A stretch of DNA of 64,000 bases from Flagellimonas pacifica (GCF_900215465.1 NZ_OBEH01000002.1:186001-250000), one strand, 5' to 3'. Shown: positions 18,087 through 27,693, counted from the stretch's first letter. Notes: a model not told the origin generated them from the letters alone. A program made the numbers and translations.

Positions 18087-18710
18087 ATGAAAAATACGTA
18101 TAAAAATATCTCGGACATTTTACGATTGAACCGCTTTATTGTTTTGGCCGTGACCGCCCTCTGCCTACTGACCAGTGGGTTTTCGCTATGGATGGCACAT
18201 CAGGCCCAGCGGACTTTGTTGGAAAGTGCGTTTGCGGTCAATACCGATGGCTCGGTCATCCCGTTAAAGTTGGTCAAACAACGGGAGAACCTGGAAGTAG
18301 AGGCCCGCTCCCATCTACAGTTGTTCCACCAATATTTCTATGGCATCGATGAGAGTAACTATGAAAAAAATCTGGAAAAGGCCCTGTGGTTGGGGGACAG
18401 TTCGGTGGACGAGGCGTACCGCCAAAAACGGGCCGAGGGGGTCTACAACCGATTGTTGCAATATTCCCTTGTGGAAAAGATCATCGATATCGAAATCCAA
18501 CTGAACCTGTCCGATGAACCCTATGGATTTCAAGTGGAGACCCTCTTTGAGATTGATAGGGGATCCGTCACCGACGGCTACCAGCTCATCACTACGGGCA
18601 AGCTCATCCATGTGGACCGCCATTTCCCGAACAACACCCATGGGCTGTTGATCACGGATTTCTTTGAAAAGTCCTTGAGAAAACTGGAAAATCAAGATAA
18701 AGCGAAGTGA
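18087..18710 (+). CDS. traK: TraK-like conjugation protein (VirB8 type)
   Basis: This 207-residue bitopic protein has a short cytoplasmic N-terminus, one membrane helix (FIVLAVTALCLLTSGFSLWMA) and a periplasmic domain. The periplasmic part begins ...LLESAFAVNTDGSVIPLKLVKQRENLEVEARSHL and has the motif FYGIDESNYEKNLEKALWLGD found in TraK proteins. VirB8-like proteins bridge the inner-membrane complex to the outer core. It is in order between traJ and traM, one base from the traM start. Confidence 0.85.
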   Translation: MKNTYKNISDILRLNRFIVLAVTALCLLTSGFSLWMAHQAQRTLLESAFAVNTDGSVIPLKLVKQRENLEVEARSHLQLFHQYFYGIDESNYEKNLEKALWLGDSSVDEAYRQKRAEGVYNRLLQYSLVEKIIDIEIQLNLSDEPYGFQVETLFEIDRGSVTDGYQLITTGKLIHVDRHFPNNTHGLLITDFFEKSLRKLENQDKAK

Positions 18711-18711
18711 A

Positions 18712-19632
18712 ATGAAACAACAAAAGAACAAAATCATCTTCATCGGGGTCATTGTATCAGTCGTCCTACTCATGGTCTGGTACTATACCGGTGTGGTGGC
18801 CCAGGAAAACAGTGCCGAGGAAGAACTACGGCAAACCGAGGTGCCGACCTTAGAAGAACAGCAAAAGGAGTACAGCTCCAAATTGGAGGCTGTGAACGAT
18901 GTCAAAGAGGAAAAAGAGAGAACGGCCCCGAGTATCTACTCCGAAACCCAAATCGATTCCACGGGGCTGTACGACCCCGATCTGGAGGAGAAGAAACGAC
19001 AACAACTGGTGGACAGCATCTACCGGAATGGAAGGATAAACTACGCCGACACTTCCCATGATGTGGTTGTGAAAAATGTTCAAAAAGAGACCCAATCAAC
19101 TGCCCCATTGGCAAAGAAGACCCAAGAAATCAGGGACTTCACCGCGACCCATATCGCCTTCTTTGCCTCCTCACCCTTGGTGGAACTACAGAGAGTAAAT
19201 ATGGAAAAACTAGAGACCGATGCCTTTATCATTGTAGAGGTGAACGGGGAACAAACGGTGCGTCAAAATGAACGGTTGGAACTGCGATTGGCCGTGGATG
19301 CCGAAATCGGGGGCCATACTGTACCCAGGAACACGTTGCTGTATGGCTTCGTCACATTCCAACCGAATCGTGTGTTCCTCAATATCACCAATATTGAGCC
19401 CCGAAAGGTGTCCCTGAAGGCCTATGACCTTTTGGACGGTAACGAGGGCATCTATATCGAGAACAGTTTCCGGGCAGAGGCACAGCGGGAAGTGCTGGAC
19501 GATGTGGTCCAGGATATCAATGTGCCAGGGATGCCCCATGTCGGGGGCATCAAAAAGGTGTTCCGCCGCAACAACCGCAATGTGCGGGTTACAATAAGAA
19601 ATCAATATCAACTCGTCTTGAAAGGGTCATAA
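18712..19632 (+). CDS. traM: TraM-like conjugation protein (VirB10 type)
   Basis: This 306-residue protein has an N-terminal membrane anchor (KIIFIGVIVSVVLLMVWYYTG), a charged linker rich in Glu and Lys (about 45-110), and a C-terminal beta domain of the VirB10 type. That domain contains VNGEQTVRQNERLELRLAVDAEIGGHTVPRNTLLYGFVTF and DLLDGNEGIYIENSFRAEAQREV. It spans the periplasm to join the inner complex with the outer pore. It follows traK by one base. Confidence 0.85.
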   Translation: MKQQKNKIIFIGVIVSVVLLMVWYYTGVVAQENSAEEELRQTEVPTLEEQQKEYSSKLEAVNDVKEEKERTAPSIYSETQIDSTGLYDPDLEEKKRQQLVDSIYRNGRINYADTSHDVVVKNVQKETQSTAPLAKKTQEIRDFTATHIAFFASSPLVELQRVNMEKLETDAFIIVEVNGEQTVRQNERLELRLAVDAEIGGHTVPRNTLLYGFVTFQPNRVFLNITNIEPRKVSLKAYDLLDGNEGIYIENSFRAEAQREVLDDVVQDINVPGMPHVGGIKKVFRRNNRNVRVTIRNQYQLVLKGS

Positions 19633-19652
19633 ATCCATTAAATCTTAATCGC

Positions 19653-20459
19653 ATGAAAAAAATAATATTATTAGTGGTCGCGTTACCCATTTTTGGGAAG
19701 GCCCAAGAGAACCTTTATGCCAATGAGAGCCATGTGGTCACCCTCTTCTTTCCAAGTCCAATTCGACAGGCCTTGACCGGGGCGGAACATTTTACCTTCA
19801 GCTACAACCGGGATTCGGGACAGCATTTTGGAATCTTGCAAGCCAATAAAGGCGATGACAGCAACCTTTTGGTATTGACCGCGGACGGCCGAGCCTATGC
19901 CTATGGTCTATCGTATAGTAAACACCTGCCCATAACCCATCACTTTATAGAGGTTGGAGAAAGCATTGGCAGGGAAACCGAGACCAAAGTAACCTCGATT
20001 CCTCTAGTGTGTGATACCATCCCCAAAATCGAATTGACCAAACGAATTGATGCTGAAAAGGAAATGGTGGTAAAAGGTGCCGAATACGTATTGGGAAGAA
20101 AGACAGAAATTCTAAAGACCAAGCGCAAGAATGGTCTGATACTCCGATTGAAGGAGCTTTTCTATCATGCGGACCAGGTTTATGTCGAACTGGAAATCCA
20201 GAACCGCTCAGAGATCGATTTTGAGCTTGACATCTTGGAAATCTACAGGGTCAATGGTAAAAAAGGGAGACGTTCCTCCCACCAGAAATTGGAATTGAAA
20301 TCGATTTTTAAATACAACCAACCCCATATTGTTAGGTCGGGCCATGGTCATTGTTTTGTCCATGTGGTGCCCAAGTTTACCCTGGGGGATTCAGAAAAAT
20401 TGTTGGTGGAGCTCCATGAGAAAAAGGGGAGCCGAATAGTAAAAGTGCATTGGGATTGA
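19653..20459 (+). CDS. traN: TraN-like conjugation protein (VirB9 type)
   Basis: This 268-residue protein with signal peptide IILLVVALPIFGKAQ matches the TraN family of Bacteroidota ICEs. The N-terminal half has the VirB9-like strands (HVVTLFFPSPIRQALTGAEHFTFSYNRDSGQHFGILQANKGDDSNLLVLTADGRAYAYGLSY). The C-terminal half is a second beta domain (VYVELEIQNRSEIDFELDILEIYRVN...). It is the last gene of the visible tra operon; TraO, TraP and TraQ equivalents do not follow. Confidence 0.82.
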   Translation: MKKIILLVVALPIFGKAQENLYANESHVVTLFFPSPIRQALTGAEHFTFSYNRDSGQHFGILQANKGDDSNLLVLTADGRAYAYGLSYSKHLPITHHFIEVGESIGRETETKVTSIPLVCDTIPKIELTKRIDAEKEMVVKGAEYVLGRKTEILKTKRKNGLILRLKELFYHADQVYVELEIQNRSEIDFELDILEIYRVNGKKGRRSSHQKLELKSIFKYNQPHIVRSGHGHCFVHVVPKFTLGDSEKLLVELHEKKGSRIVKVHWD

Positions 20460-20522
20460 AGCTGTTTTGGATTTTAAACCAATGAATAGCGCACTATTGG
20501 TATCCATTGATAAACTACTTCA

Positions 20523-21386
20523 TCAAAAGCGTCTTCGACGGTATTTTGTCCTTTTTCTGGCCAACATTTGGTTTGCCCTACGGTTTAGGGCCATCTGGTT
20601 TCTTTTGTGGAGGAAGTTTTGATATTCATGGATCAATAGGGTGATATTTCCTGTCACCTCTTCCAAAGAGCCATTGGTACAAAGCGTCACAAAATAATCC
20701 CTGGCTATTCGAACGAGATAGGCCCTGTCCAGGGTTGACGATGGAATCAAGAACCACATTCGCTCTTGTTCCCCGAAATCAAAGAAAACAGGCACACTAC
20801 AATTGACCCATTCCTCTAGGATTCGGGATTCTTCAGGGAAATCCGTACAGGATATTCTTATATCCTTAATGGGCAAGGAGGAACCCTCTTGGATGACCTT
20901 GATAAAACGGGATCTGTCCTTAAGTCGTCTGGTGCCATCCACGACCCATGCAAGTTTGGGATAAAATGTATTTCGGGAACGGCGTTCCTCCGGATTCAAA
21001 TAGGAATGTTGGAATTCCAGTACCAGTCCGGTTTTCGTTTTGACATCAGCGATATGCTTTTCACCATTTTCACCGAACTGTACCACTTCCTGCCATTCCT
21101 CGGGAAAATGTCCCTTCCATGCGCGGTGCCATTCCGTTTCATTTTCCCACCAGTGGTCACAGTTTCTGTTCCCTTTATGCGCCCAATGGTGGATTTTAAC
21201 CTCCCCACATTTAGAAATCATTGTGGCCCCGCAGCCAGGACAAATGCCCTGTGCCCCTTTATGGGCCTCCTTTTTCTTTCCATGTACTAGGGCGTATTTC
21301 ATTTGCTGCTTTACTGTTGGTCCGTCCAATCGGCAAACACTCAGGTATTCATTTATTTGCCATTGAAAACCATATATCTTTTTCAA
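20523..21386 (-). CDS. CoiA-like nuclease-domain protein
   Basis: This 287-residue protein resembles the competence protein CoiA family. It has a small zinc-binding segment (CPGCGATMISKCG), then KIHHWAHK, ENETEWHRAWKGHFP and LVLEFQHSYLNPEERRSRNTFYPKLAWVVDGT, the last containing the Asp/Glu-x-Gln pattern of its nuclease fold. The C-terminus is very basic (RKRTKYRRRRF). It is common in Bacteroidota ICEs close to the tra genes, on the opposite strand. A role in DNA processing or recombination after transfer is inferred. Confidence 0.75.
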   Translation of the reverse strand: MKKIYGFQWQINEYLSVCRLDGPTVKQQMKYALVHGKKKEAHKGAQGICPGCGATMISKCGEVKIHHWAHKGNRNCDHWWENETEWHRAWKGHFPEEWQEVVQFGENGEKHIADVKTKTGLVLEFQHSYLNPEERRSRNTFYPKLAWVVDGTRRLKDRSRFIKVIQEGSSLPIKDIRISCTDFPEESRILEEWVNCSVPVFFDFGEQERMWFLIPSSTLDRAYLVRIARDYFVTLCTNGSLEEVTGNITLLIHEYQNFLHKRNQMALNRRANQMLARKRTKYRRRRF

Positions 21387-21438
21387 GTTAATGAATTAGG
21401 GAACAGTCCCGGGAAAATACAGGAAGATTTATCAACTA

Positions 21439-23322
21439 TCAGGCACCAGGGGACTTGAATGGAGCAATGTCTTTGATGGTATTGGGCAGTCCTTCTTCCC
21501 GATATTGGGAATATATGCGAAAATGTACCATTTCCATGGTGCTGGGCCAACTTATTTTCCAATGGATAAAGGCGCAGAGCAAAACTGATCTACGGAGTTC
21601 GTCCTCGGATTTTCCGTCAAGGAATTTCTCAAGTACCTGCGGCGAGGACCTATGGAAATCCAAGACTTTTGCATACAGTTGGAGATTTTCATCAATCAAT
21701 TGGGGGTCATAGGTTTCCATCACAGAAGGTTCAAGTTCTTGAAATTCCACATTGGGTAGGCATTCCTTTCTAAAAATGAACAGCGCATCCCGTATCCTTG
21801 GCAGACGCGGCAATGAAATTATGGGGATTTCCTTGAAATTGTTGGATTCCAAGCCTTTTAGGTCAAAGTCCGCCTTAAGCCTTTCCAAGTCTAGTCCCAG
21901 GGCCACGATAACATGGTCCTTATCGATTCCTAAGGCCTCGACACCCTTGAAAAGATCTTTCCGTTCCAATACATAGGTGCGGTCCTTTTTGAGCATAAGG
22001 GTTTGGGCAAAACCCTGTTTGATGTTGTCCCCGACGCGGTTTCCCAAAAACGTATCATAATCCATATAATGGGCCTGGGGTGCATTGCCGTAGGCATCCT
22101 TGGGAAAAACCATGGTGCCTCCCGTGATGAACCAATTGTCCAATTTCCCACTGTGCTTTTTATCTTGGATAAGTCTTTCAAAGAGCCCAAGATTGGCATT
22201 CACAATTTCGGAGGTCCGGTGATAAAATTGGGCCACTTTTTGCTCATCGACCTGCAGCTCAATCGCGTTTAGCTCGTATGCATTCTGCAATCGTTCCTCC
22301 AGCTCGTTCAGAAAATCAATGGGATAGGTCTTCCCATTACCCGAGGCCCATTCCCTGGTGATGAAATCCAACCCAAGGGCCTTCAACAGTTCTGGGTTGT
22401 CAAGGTGCTCTTCCACCAAACTCCGGAACATGGGGATGCCCTCGACCCAGCTTCTGATGGCCTGTTGGTCCTCGGGCAGTTGGGGAAAGTCCAAAGGGCG
22501 CATGGTGACCAGGTGCGGGTGTATCCTATACTGTCTGAGAAAGAGTACCGCCATGTAGGAGCTTATCCATTTTTTGATTTCCCCATCCGATTGCATTCCG
22601 CTAAGGCCGGGAAAGGGATACTTGCCCGAAATCCATTCATACTTAATGTCCCTAGGGTCCCTGACCTCATTGTAAAATGAGAATATCTGGCCCATACTCA
22701 AGGGTAACAATGGATAATCCGGGGGTTGGCTTGTAGTGTGCTTGAAAAGTTTATCGATAAGGGCATATTTCTTGAAATAGAGCAACATTCCACCCAGGGC
22801 ATAATGAAACTCAATGAATTTTTCACGGTCTTTGGTAGCCGCATCCACGGCTTCCCGGTTGGTCACGATGACTTCCGTACCCTGGCGTTCATATTCCCTT
22901 TCCGGTATCTCAAAGGAGAACCGGACATATTGATGTGCCCTTTCCCAATGATAGAAAACCATATCCTCATTGTTGAGCGTCAAGGCTAGGTACAGGTTCC
23001 GCCATATCCAGTTATAGGTCTGTTCAGAGACCTTGGACTTGGAAAACTCGCCCAAAAGCCAGATACTTCCCCCTGTGCGTGTCTCCAGATACTTGGTGGA
23101 AAAGTCCACTTGTTGACTGAGCACTTCCACGGCCTTGTAGACCATTTCGTAATAGGCATTGGGATAGACCACATAATCGCCAATGGTCTCCTCGCGCTTT
23201 TTTTTAAACTCGTCGTAAAAGAAGTTCGCGATGCTGCGCACCAAGGGATAGTTTTTCCTTTTGATGCCATTCAGGAAAATATCGGTCAAGGTTTCAAAAT
23301 AAACAAGATCAGTTTCTTTCAC
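21439..23322 (-). CDS. Uncharacterised 627-residue protein paired with a membrane protein
   Basis: I do not recognise a family. The protein is soluble, largely helical and acidic-aromatic, without a signal peptide, obvious membrane helix or nucleotide-binding loop. N-terminal stretches such as IFLNGIKRKNYPLVRSIANFFYDEF and WIWRNLYLALTLNNEDMVFYHWERA suggest helical repeats (TPR-like). The middle contains WFITGGTMVFPKDAYGNAPQAHYMDYDTFLGNRVGD, and the C-terminal part has HVIVALGLDLERL and FKEIPIISLPRLPRIRDALFIF. The start overlaps the end of the upstream 129-residue membrane gene by 14 bases, so they are co-translated. It belongs to an accessory block with an AbiGi-like gene and a phospholipase D-like gene, where defence functions are plausible but unproven. 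Confidence 0.7.
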   Translation of the reverse strand: MKETDLVYFETLTDIFLNGIKRKNYPLVRSIANFFYDEFKKKREETIGDYVVYPNAYYEMVYKAVEVLSQQVDFSTKYLETRTGGSIWLLGEFSKSKVSEQTYNWIWRNLYLALTLNNEDMVFYHWERAHQYVRFSFEIPEREYERQGTEVIVTNREAVDAATKDREKFIEFHYALGGMLLYFKKYALIDKLFKHTTSQPPDYPLLPLSMGQIFSFYNEVRDPRDIKYEWISGKYPFPGLSGMQSDGEIKKWISSYMAVLFLRQYRIHPHLVTMRPLDFPQLPEDQQAIRSWVEGIPMFRSLVEEHLDNPELLKALGLDFITREWASGNGKTYPIDFLNELEERLQNAYELNAIELQVDEQKVAQFYHRTSEIVNANLGLFERLIQDKKHSGKLDNWFITGGTMVFPKDAYGNAPQAHYMDYDTFLGNRVGDNIKQGFAQTLMLKKDRTYVLERKDLFKGVEALGIDKDHVIVALGLDLERLKADFDLKGLESNNFKEIPIISLPRLPRIRDALFIFRKECLPNVEFQELEPSVMETYDPQLIDENLQLYAKVLDFHRSSPQVLEKFLDGKSEDELRRSVLLCAFIHWKISWPSTMEMVHFRIYSQYREEGLPNTIKDIAPFKSPGA

Positions 23323-23698
23323 GGTGCTGTCGCATTAAATAGGAGGCCAATCTGGACGGTACATAATAGACAAAGATCCTGTTGACCAATAGAATAAAGG
23401 ACACCACCAAGGCCAAGGTCATCAGTATGACCAAAATGGCACCGGAATTATCGACAAGGAATCCCAAGTCATCGAACGGGGGCAATGGGGGCAGTTTGAG
23501 GGTCCAAAGAAAGAGCGCTATCAAACTGGCAGGCAATTGGATACGGAACCATCTTCTCCGTGGTTCACTTTCGAACAGTACAACAACCCGTACCGAATTA
23601 TAGGAATCGTCCAATTTGGCGATGACCTGGAGGATGATGGGGTAGGCCACTCCCAAAATGGAGATGATTATGGTCGCATACAATCCAATTTCATCCAT
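23309..23698 (-). CDS. Small three-helix membrane protein, partner of the 627-residue protein
   Basis: This 129-residue protein has three predicted membrane helices: IGLYATIIISILGVAYPIILQVIA, LPASLIALFLWTLKL and GAILVILMTLALVVSFILLVNRIFVYYV. A basic cytoplasmic loop (ESEPRRRWFRIQ) and tail (RLASYLMRQHRERN) flank them. It is translated first in a two-gene operon and overlaps the next gene by 14 bases. No family is recognised. Small membrane partners of large soluble sensor proteins are common in phage-defence modules, which is the main reason to note it. Confidence 0.65.
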   Translation of the reverse strand: MDEIGLYATIIISILGVAYPIILQVIAKLDDSYNSVRVVVLFESEPRRRWFRIQLPASLIALFLWTLKLPPLPPFDDLGFLVDNSGAILVILMTLALVVSFILLVNRIFVYYVPSRLASYLMRQHRERN

Positions 23699-23931
23699 TT
23701 GACTTTATGGTTTGGTTTCTTCTCATTTACACGGTCTTGAATTGTCAGTAAGGGATTAGACTTAATCTCTAAAAAACATTGACTTATACATGCCTTCCAA
23801 TACTTTTGACCATGGGAACAAAACTATACCCAACTCAATATACGGACAAAAGGGAAAGATTACTAATCTTTGGACCAAGTTATCATCCCCTAAGCGAAAT
23901 CCATTTTAAAGAGTATTGCATTGACTTGGAT

Positions 23932-24804
23932 TCATTCTTCGAATTGATGCTTTACCAAGGTTTTGATCTTGAGCTTGCCAGAAGCTTCCAGTTTTTGGAC
24001 CTGTTCTTGGGGGAACAATTGCTGCAGATAGGTCCGCATTTGGGGAATTTCATTTTCATGGGCCAGGACAATATGCGAAATCTGCTCAATGGATACGCTT
24101 AGGATGTTCTCCGGTTGGTTGAAATGGGGTTTTGGAGTGCCGGTCCATTTCTGGAAGTCCGCATTTTCCAGTCCTTTGAAATTTTTCTCAAAGATAAATC
24201 CCAAGTGGGCAAATCCCTTCCGCCATTCCCTTTCGTTGTAGGCAATCCGTACATCGCCATTTTTATTTTTCACCCTGTACGGTTTTGACAACAGTATTTG
24301 GTGATAGACATTTTCATGTGCCTTTCTGCTATACTTGGCAATGGCCGAAATCAGTTGGTCACTGGTCGTACTGTCGATGGAATTCACCAGTTCCCTCACT
24401 TCATCCAATAAGGGATTGAACGTTATCTGATCGGTTATTTTCGTGAAACCCTCAATTTGAGTAAAGGCCTTTAGGTCCTCCAGTAACTGTGGAATGATGG
24501 TCAAATCCACAAGCGTCTGTATTGCCCTGTCGATCTGGCTATTTTCATAAAGGTATATCACCGGGTTGATGTCCAGTTTCAAAGCGTCCTCCCGACGTAT
24601 CCCTATACCATAGTGCCCATAGTTGACCACCTCATGCTCCCCGATATCCCTGAACAAGAGATTACTGAAGGACACCATGGGGACCAAAATTCTTCTTCGC
24701 CCCAAGGACTCCATGGCGTAGGAAGCTTTGAACCCCTCTTTCAGAATTTTTTTGAGGATCTCAAAATTGTTGGTGAAATGCAGCAGCGTGTCCACTTGTT
24801 TCAT
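23932..24804 (-). CDS. AbiGi-like abortive infection family protein
   Basis: This 290-residue protein begins LLHFTNNFEILKKILKEGFKASYAMESLG and continues VPMVSFSNLLFRDIGEHEVVNYGHYGIGIRREDALKLDINPVIYLYE. This pattern fits the AbiGi family, the antitoxin-side protein named after the lactococcal AbiG phage-resistance system. The remainder is helical with WRKGFAHLGFIFEKNF and EQISHIVLAHENEIPQMRTYLQQLFP. No AbiGii-like toxin gene is adjacent; it stands alone between the uncharacterised pair and the PLD-like gene. It may act alone or be a remnant of a two-gene module. Confidence 0.6.
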   Translation of the reverse strand: MKQVDTLLHFTNNFEILKKILKEGFKASYAMESLGRRRILVPMVSFSNLLFRDIGEHEVVNYGHYGIGIRREDALKLDINPVIYLYENSQIDRAIQTLVDLTIIPQLLEDLKAFTQIEGFTKITDQITFNPLLDEVRELVNSIDSTTSDQLISAIAKYSRKAHENVYHQILLSKPYRVKNKNGDVRIAYNEREWRKGFAHLGFIFEKNFKGLENADFQKWTGTPKPHFNQPENILSVSIEQISHIVLAHENEIPQMRTYLQQLFPQEQVQKLEASGKLKIKTLVKHQFEE

Positions 24805-24920
24805 TGTTCCTTGAATTTAGGGTGCTTTGATTCGACACGTATTTGGAATTTCCATGCCAAGTCCAGTTCAAGATAGCATTCTTGGCCGATTTAAGGAACT
24901 AAAGCTTTTTGGTACTTCTA

Positions 24921-25673
24921 TTAGTTGAAGGGCTCCCTAAAGTAACGTTTCGCCAGGGCACTAAAATCCGATTCAGGAAATGGGGCCTCGTCCATTAGGT
25001 GTCGGAACTCCTCCAAGATCTTGGCCACGGACTCCTTGTCGGTCAGCCGTACCCGGGTCTCATGGTTGTACTTCGTACCGCTATGGGTAAAGTTGAGTGA
25101 GCCCAAATAGGCGATTCGGTCATCAATGATGTAGATCTTGCTGTGGAGGTAGTTGAACAGATATCCTTGGTCATCTTCACGGCTGATCATCCTTAAGGGG
25201 AACGGGGGCGAATAGGAATAGGAGTAAATACGGATGTTCCGGAAGCCCCTATGAATCAGATAGAGCATTACTGCCAAAACGGGCATTGCCACCAAAAGAT
25301 ACGCCATGGGCACGACCTTTTGATTCACCAATAAGTACCCGCCCAAAAGCATACCCAAGGCTGCCAGTACCCAGCATGCACAGAGTGCCTTCCGCAACAA
25401 TTTGCGCCGGTTCCGGGCCTTACCATCGATATGGACGTGCTGGTCAAGAATGTGATAGACTTCACTAAGTTCCTTGCCCTGGCCACCTTCGACCGTGACC
25501 AGTTCCACGGCCACCCCTTTTTGTCTTAGTTCCTTAAGACGGGTAATCAACAGTTTGGAAATGAACGGGGATACGATGCGTACTGATTCCCTAGCTGCGG
25601 TCAACTCCTCCATAAGCTTTTTACCGGCCCCTTTTCCGATATAGACATCACACTGTGCGTTGTTGACATACAT
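24921..25673 (-). CDS. Phospholipase D-like (HKD) membrane protein
   Basis: This 250-residue protein has a PLD-type N-terminal half (VYIGKGAGKKLMEELTAARESVRIVSPFISKLLITRLKELRQKGVAVELVTVEGG) without a clear HKD motif. Two closely spaced membrane helices follow (ALCACWVLAALGMLLGGYLLV, MAYLLVAMPVLAVMLYLIH), then a C-terminal half with the motif HSKIYIIDDRIAYLGSLNFTHSGTKYNHE (His-x-Lys-x5-Asp). Having one intact HKD and an internal membrane hairpin is unusual for nucleases such as Nuc. Superfamily members include DNases, helicase-linked nucleases and lipid enzymes, and the substrate cannot be told here. It lies in the ICE accessory block. Confidence 0.75.
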   Translation of the reverse strand: MYVNNAQCDVYIGKGAGKKLMEELTAARESVRIVSPFISKLLITRLKELRQKGVAVELVTVEGGQGKELSEVYHILDQHVHIDGKARNRRKLLRKALCACWVLAALGMLLGGYLLVNQKVVPMAYLLVAMPVLAVMLYLIHRGFRNIRIYSYSYSPPFPLRMISREDDQGYLFNYLHSKIYIIDDRIAYLGSLNFTHSGTKYNHETRVRLTDKESVAKILEEFRHLMDEAPFPESDFSALAKRYFREPFN

Positions 25674-25803
25674 AACATTTCGATTTTGTGTTCCCCATTA
25701 AAATTAGGGCGTTTCCAAAGGCCCGCCAACCGTTTTTTGACCGTCATTTATAAATTATCGGCAAATTTTTTCCGGTTTTGTTCATAAACGGCACCTTGTT
25801 GTT

Positions 25804-25831
25804 GAAAAGCCCCCGTTGCCGAGGGCCTTTT
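25804..25831 (-). terminator. Intrinsic terminator after parB
   Basis: A hairpin AAAAGCCC ... GGGCCTTTT with one bulge lies eight bases beyond the parB stop. Read on the minus strand it ends in a T-run. Confidence 0.6.
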
Positions 25832-25838
25832 GTAAAAC

Positions 25839-27380
25839 CTAACATTGCTCCTTGAGCTTTTGGATGCGCTCCTTGGTGCGCTTAATGCGCTTTCGGGCCA
25901 CCTGTCGCTGTTCCTTTTCAATGTCCTCGATCGGAACCGAGGGAACCGTTTCGGCCAGTTTTCGAAGGGCTATGCCCTCGATGAAAGTCGGTAAGCTGTG
26001 CTTCCATTTGGCAAAGGTGGTAAGCCTTACCATATGGGCCACCTGTGCTTCGGTCAGCTTTTCCATACGTTGGAGCATGGTCTTGTTGGCCACGCCAGAA
26101 CTCCATTTAAAGGCCTTGCCCAAGGTTTCCTGTACCTCCCAGGGAGCCGTGTTCCAGAGCCAGAGCCGTAGCAATAAGTTGTCCACGGGTTGTATGGAAA
26201 GCTTGTCCAATTGGTGCAGTTCCTGGGTTTCTGCAAGTGCTTCAATGATACGCTTATGCACCTTTTCGGCATCCAGCTCCAAGGCCCTCGATGCCCGTTC
26301 CTCGATTCGGACAATCTGCTCTTTCGGGGAGAGTTCCTGCATGGTACCCTTGGACCTTTGGGGCAGGTAGATTTTTTCCGGGTGGCCCTTACCGGAACCG
26401 TTGAGCCATAGGCCCTTCTTGGCTTGGTCATCATTGCCATTAAGTTCGAAATCCTCGTACTGTTCCAAAAGTTTGATGTTGTGCTTTTCGAGCAGTTTCA
26501 CCAAACCCTTGGGCAGCTCATCCGCATAGGGGCTGTAGATGAAATGTACGGGCTCCGCACCGTTGATGATTTCCTTGGCCCGTGCCATCAGTTGGGCCTG
26601 CACCTTCAATTCGTAACAGACCTTGTCAAAGCACTGGTCATCGGCCTCAATGTCGGGGAAGAGCCGTTCATTGGCCCCCGAACGTTTGCTGCAGCTGGTG
26701 CACGGTCCTGCTTTTTTGACCAGGTTTTCATTGCAGACATCAAAAGAGGCCTGTTCCAGTTTGCGGCTTATCTGCCGGTCGATAAAACGCTCCAGGGCCG
26801 CCTTGGATTTTATGCCGCCCACATGGTCCATGGCATTTTCGGCCAGTTCCTTTTGACCGTCCTTGGTGAGCCGTGCAACGATCAGTGCCTTGGCCAGGTT
26901 GATATGGTCCTTCAGAAAAGCATCCTTCCATGCTTTTATGAGCTGATTCAGGCTCAAGCGTTGGATGATAAAGGTCTCGGACTTTGCCAGTTTGGAGGCT
27001 AGGTCCGCCAGTGTGTACCTTTCGGTTTCCAACATCTGTTGGAGCGTCTCCGCCTCATGGAGCGGATGGACGTCCTCCCGTTCGAGGTTTTCGATAAGCT
27101 GTACCTCCAGCACCTCTTCGTCCGACAGCTCACGGATTTGTACCGGTACCTCGGTCAGTTTCGCCAGGGTCGCCGCCTTCAGTCGGCGTTCCCCACAGAC
27201 GAGTTGGTACCCTTCTTCAAAGGGCCTTACCAACAGCGGTTGCAGGATGCCCTTTTCCAGGATGCTCTGGGTGAGTTCCTTCAGGGCTTCGGTAGCAAAG
27301 ACCTTTCGGGGGTTCGACGTGCCGATGGCGATGTCCTGCAGGGGCAAGGTTCGCAACCGGGCTTTTGTTTGTGTTTCCAT
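25839..27380 (-). CDS. parB: ParB/RepB/Spo0J-family protein
   Basis: This 513-residue protein has an N-terminal ParB nuclease/CTPase-fold domain. Residues about 12-110 read LPLQDIAIGTSNPRKVF...ILQPLLVRPFEEGYQLVCGERRLKAATLAKL..., with the GERR motif. The helix-turn-helix region with TLADLASKLAKSETFIIQRLSLNQLI follows. A CXXC-type segment (CTSCSKRSGANERLF, with Cys further on) may bind metal. The long C-terminal half is helical and basic. No ParA lies next to it, so it may serve as a transcription or replication factor of the ICE instead of classical partitioning. Confidence 0.85.
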   Translation of the reverse strand: METQTKARLRTLPLQDIAIGTSNPRKVFATEALKELTQSILEKGILQPLLVRPFEEGYQLVCGERRLKAATLAKLTEVPVQIRELSDEEVLEVQLIENLEREDVHPLHEAETLQQMLETERYTLADLASKLAKSETFIIQRLSLNQLIKAWKDAFLKDHINLAKALIVARLTKDGQKELAENAMDHVGGIKSKAALERFIDRQISRKLEQASFDVCNENLVKKAGPCTSCSKRSGANERLFPDIEADDQCFDKVCYELKVQAQLMARAKEIINGAEPVHFIYSPYADELPKGLVKLLEKHNIKLLEQYEDFELNGNDDQAKKGLWLNGSGKGHPEKIYLPQRSKGTMQELSPKEQIVRIEERASRALELDAEKVHKRIIEALAETQELHQLDKLSIQPVDNLLLRLWLWNTAPWEVQETLGKAFKWSSGVANKTMLQRMEKLTEAQVAHMVRLTTFAKWKHSLPTFIEGIALRKLAETVPSVPIEDIEKEQRQVARKRIKRTKERIQKLKEQC

Positions 27381-27693
27381 AACAGAAAAATTTTAAATGA
27401 AACTTGTTTTTTGGGGTGCCCATCACGGGATGGCGCTGGCCCCTTTCAGCGCATGGAAAAAGGAAACCGTCCTTCGGAATAAGCCCACATGGATGGGGTA
27501 ATGAAAGACGGGAGGTATTGTCTTTCCTGTATGTAATAAAAGAACTGCCCCTGGCAGCGTTTCCGAAAGGTTTCCCAGCTTTGCGCCCAAAGGGACAGGG
27601 CCCTTGATGGCCGCCACAGGCTTTCATTCCATCATTTTACCGTTTTTGGAAATCCATCAACAAAACCCGTAGCATCCCCTGGACATTAAAACG
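27381..27693. other. Intergenic region between parB and the coupling protein
   Basis: This 313-bp stretch separates the parB start from the end of the VirD4-type gene. It presumably holds the parB promoter on the minus strand. I see no convincing ORF, RNA gene or long repeat in it. Confidence 0.4.

Noticed and set aside
23779..24102. 107-codon plus-strand frame before and overlapping the AbiGi-like gene
   Set aside because: Most of it is antisense to the AbiGi-like gene and the non-overlapping start shows no protein features.
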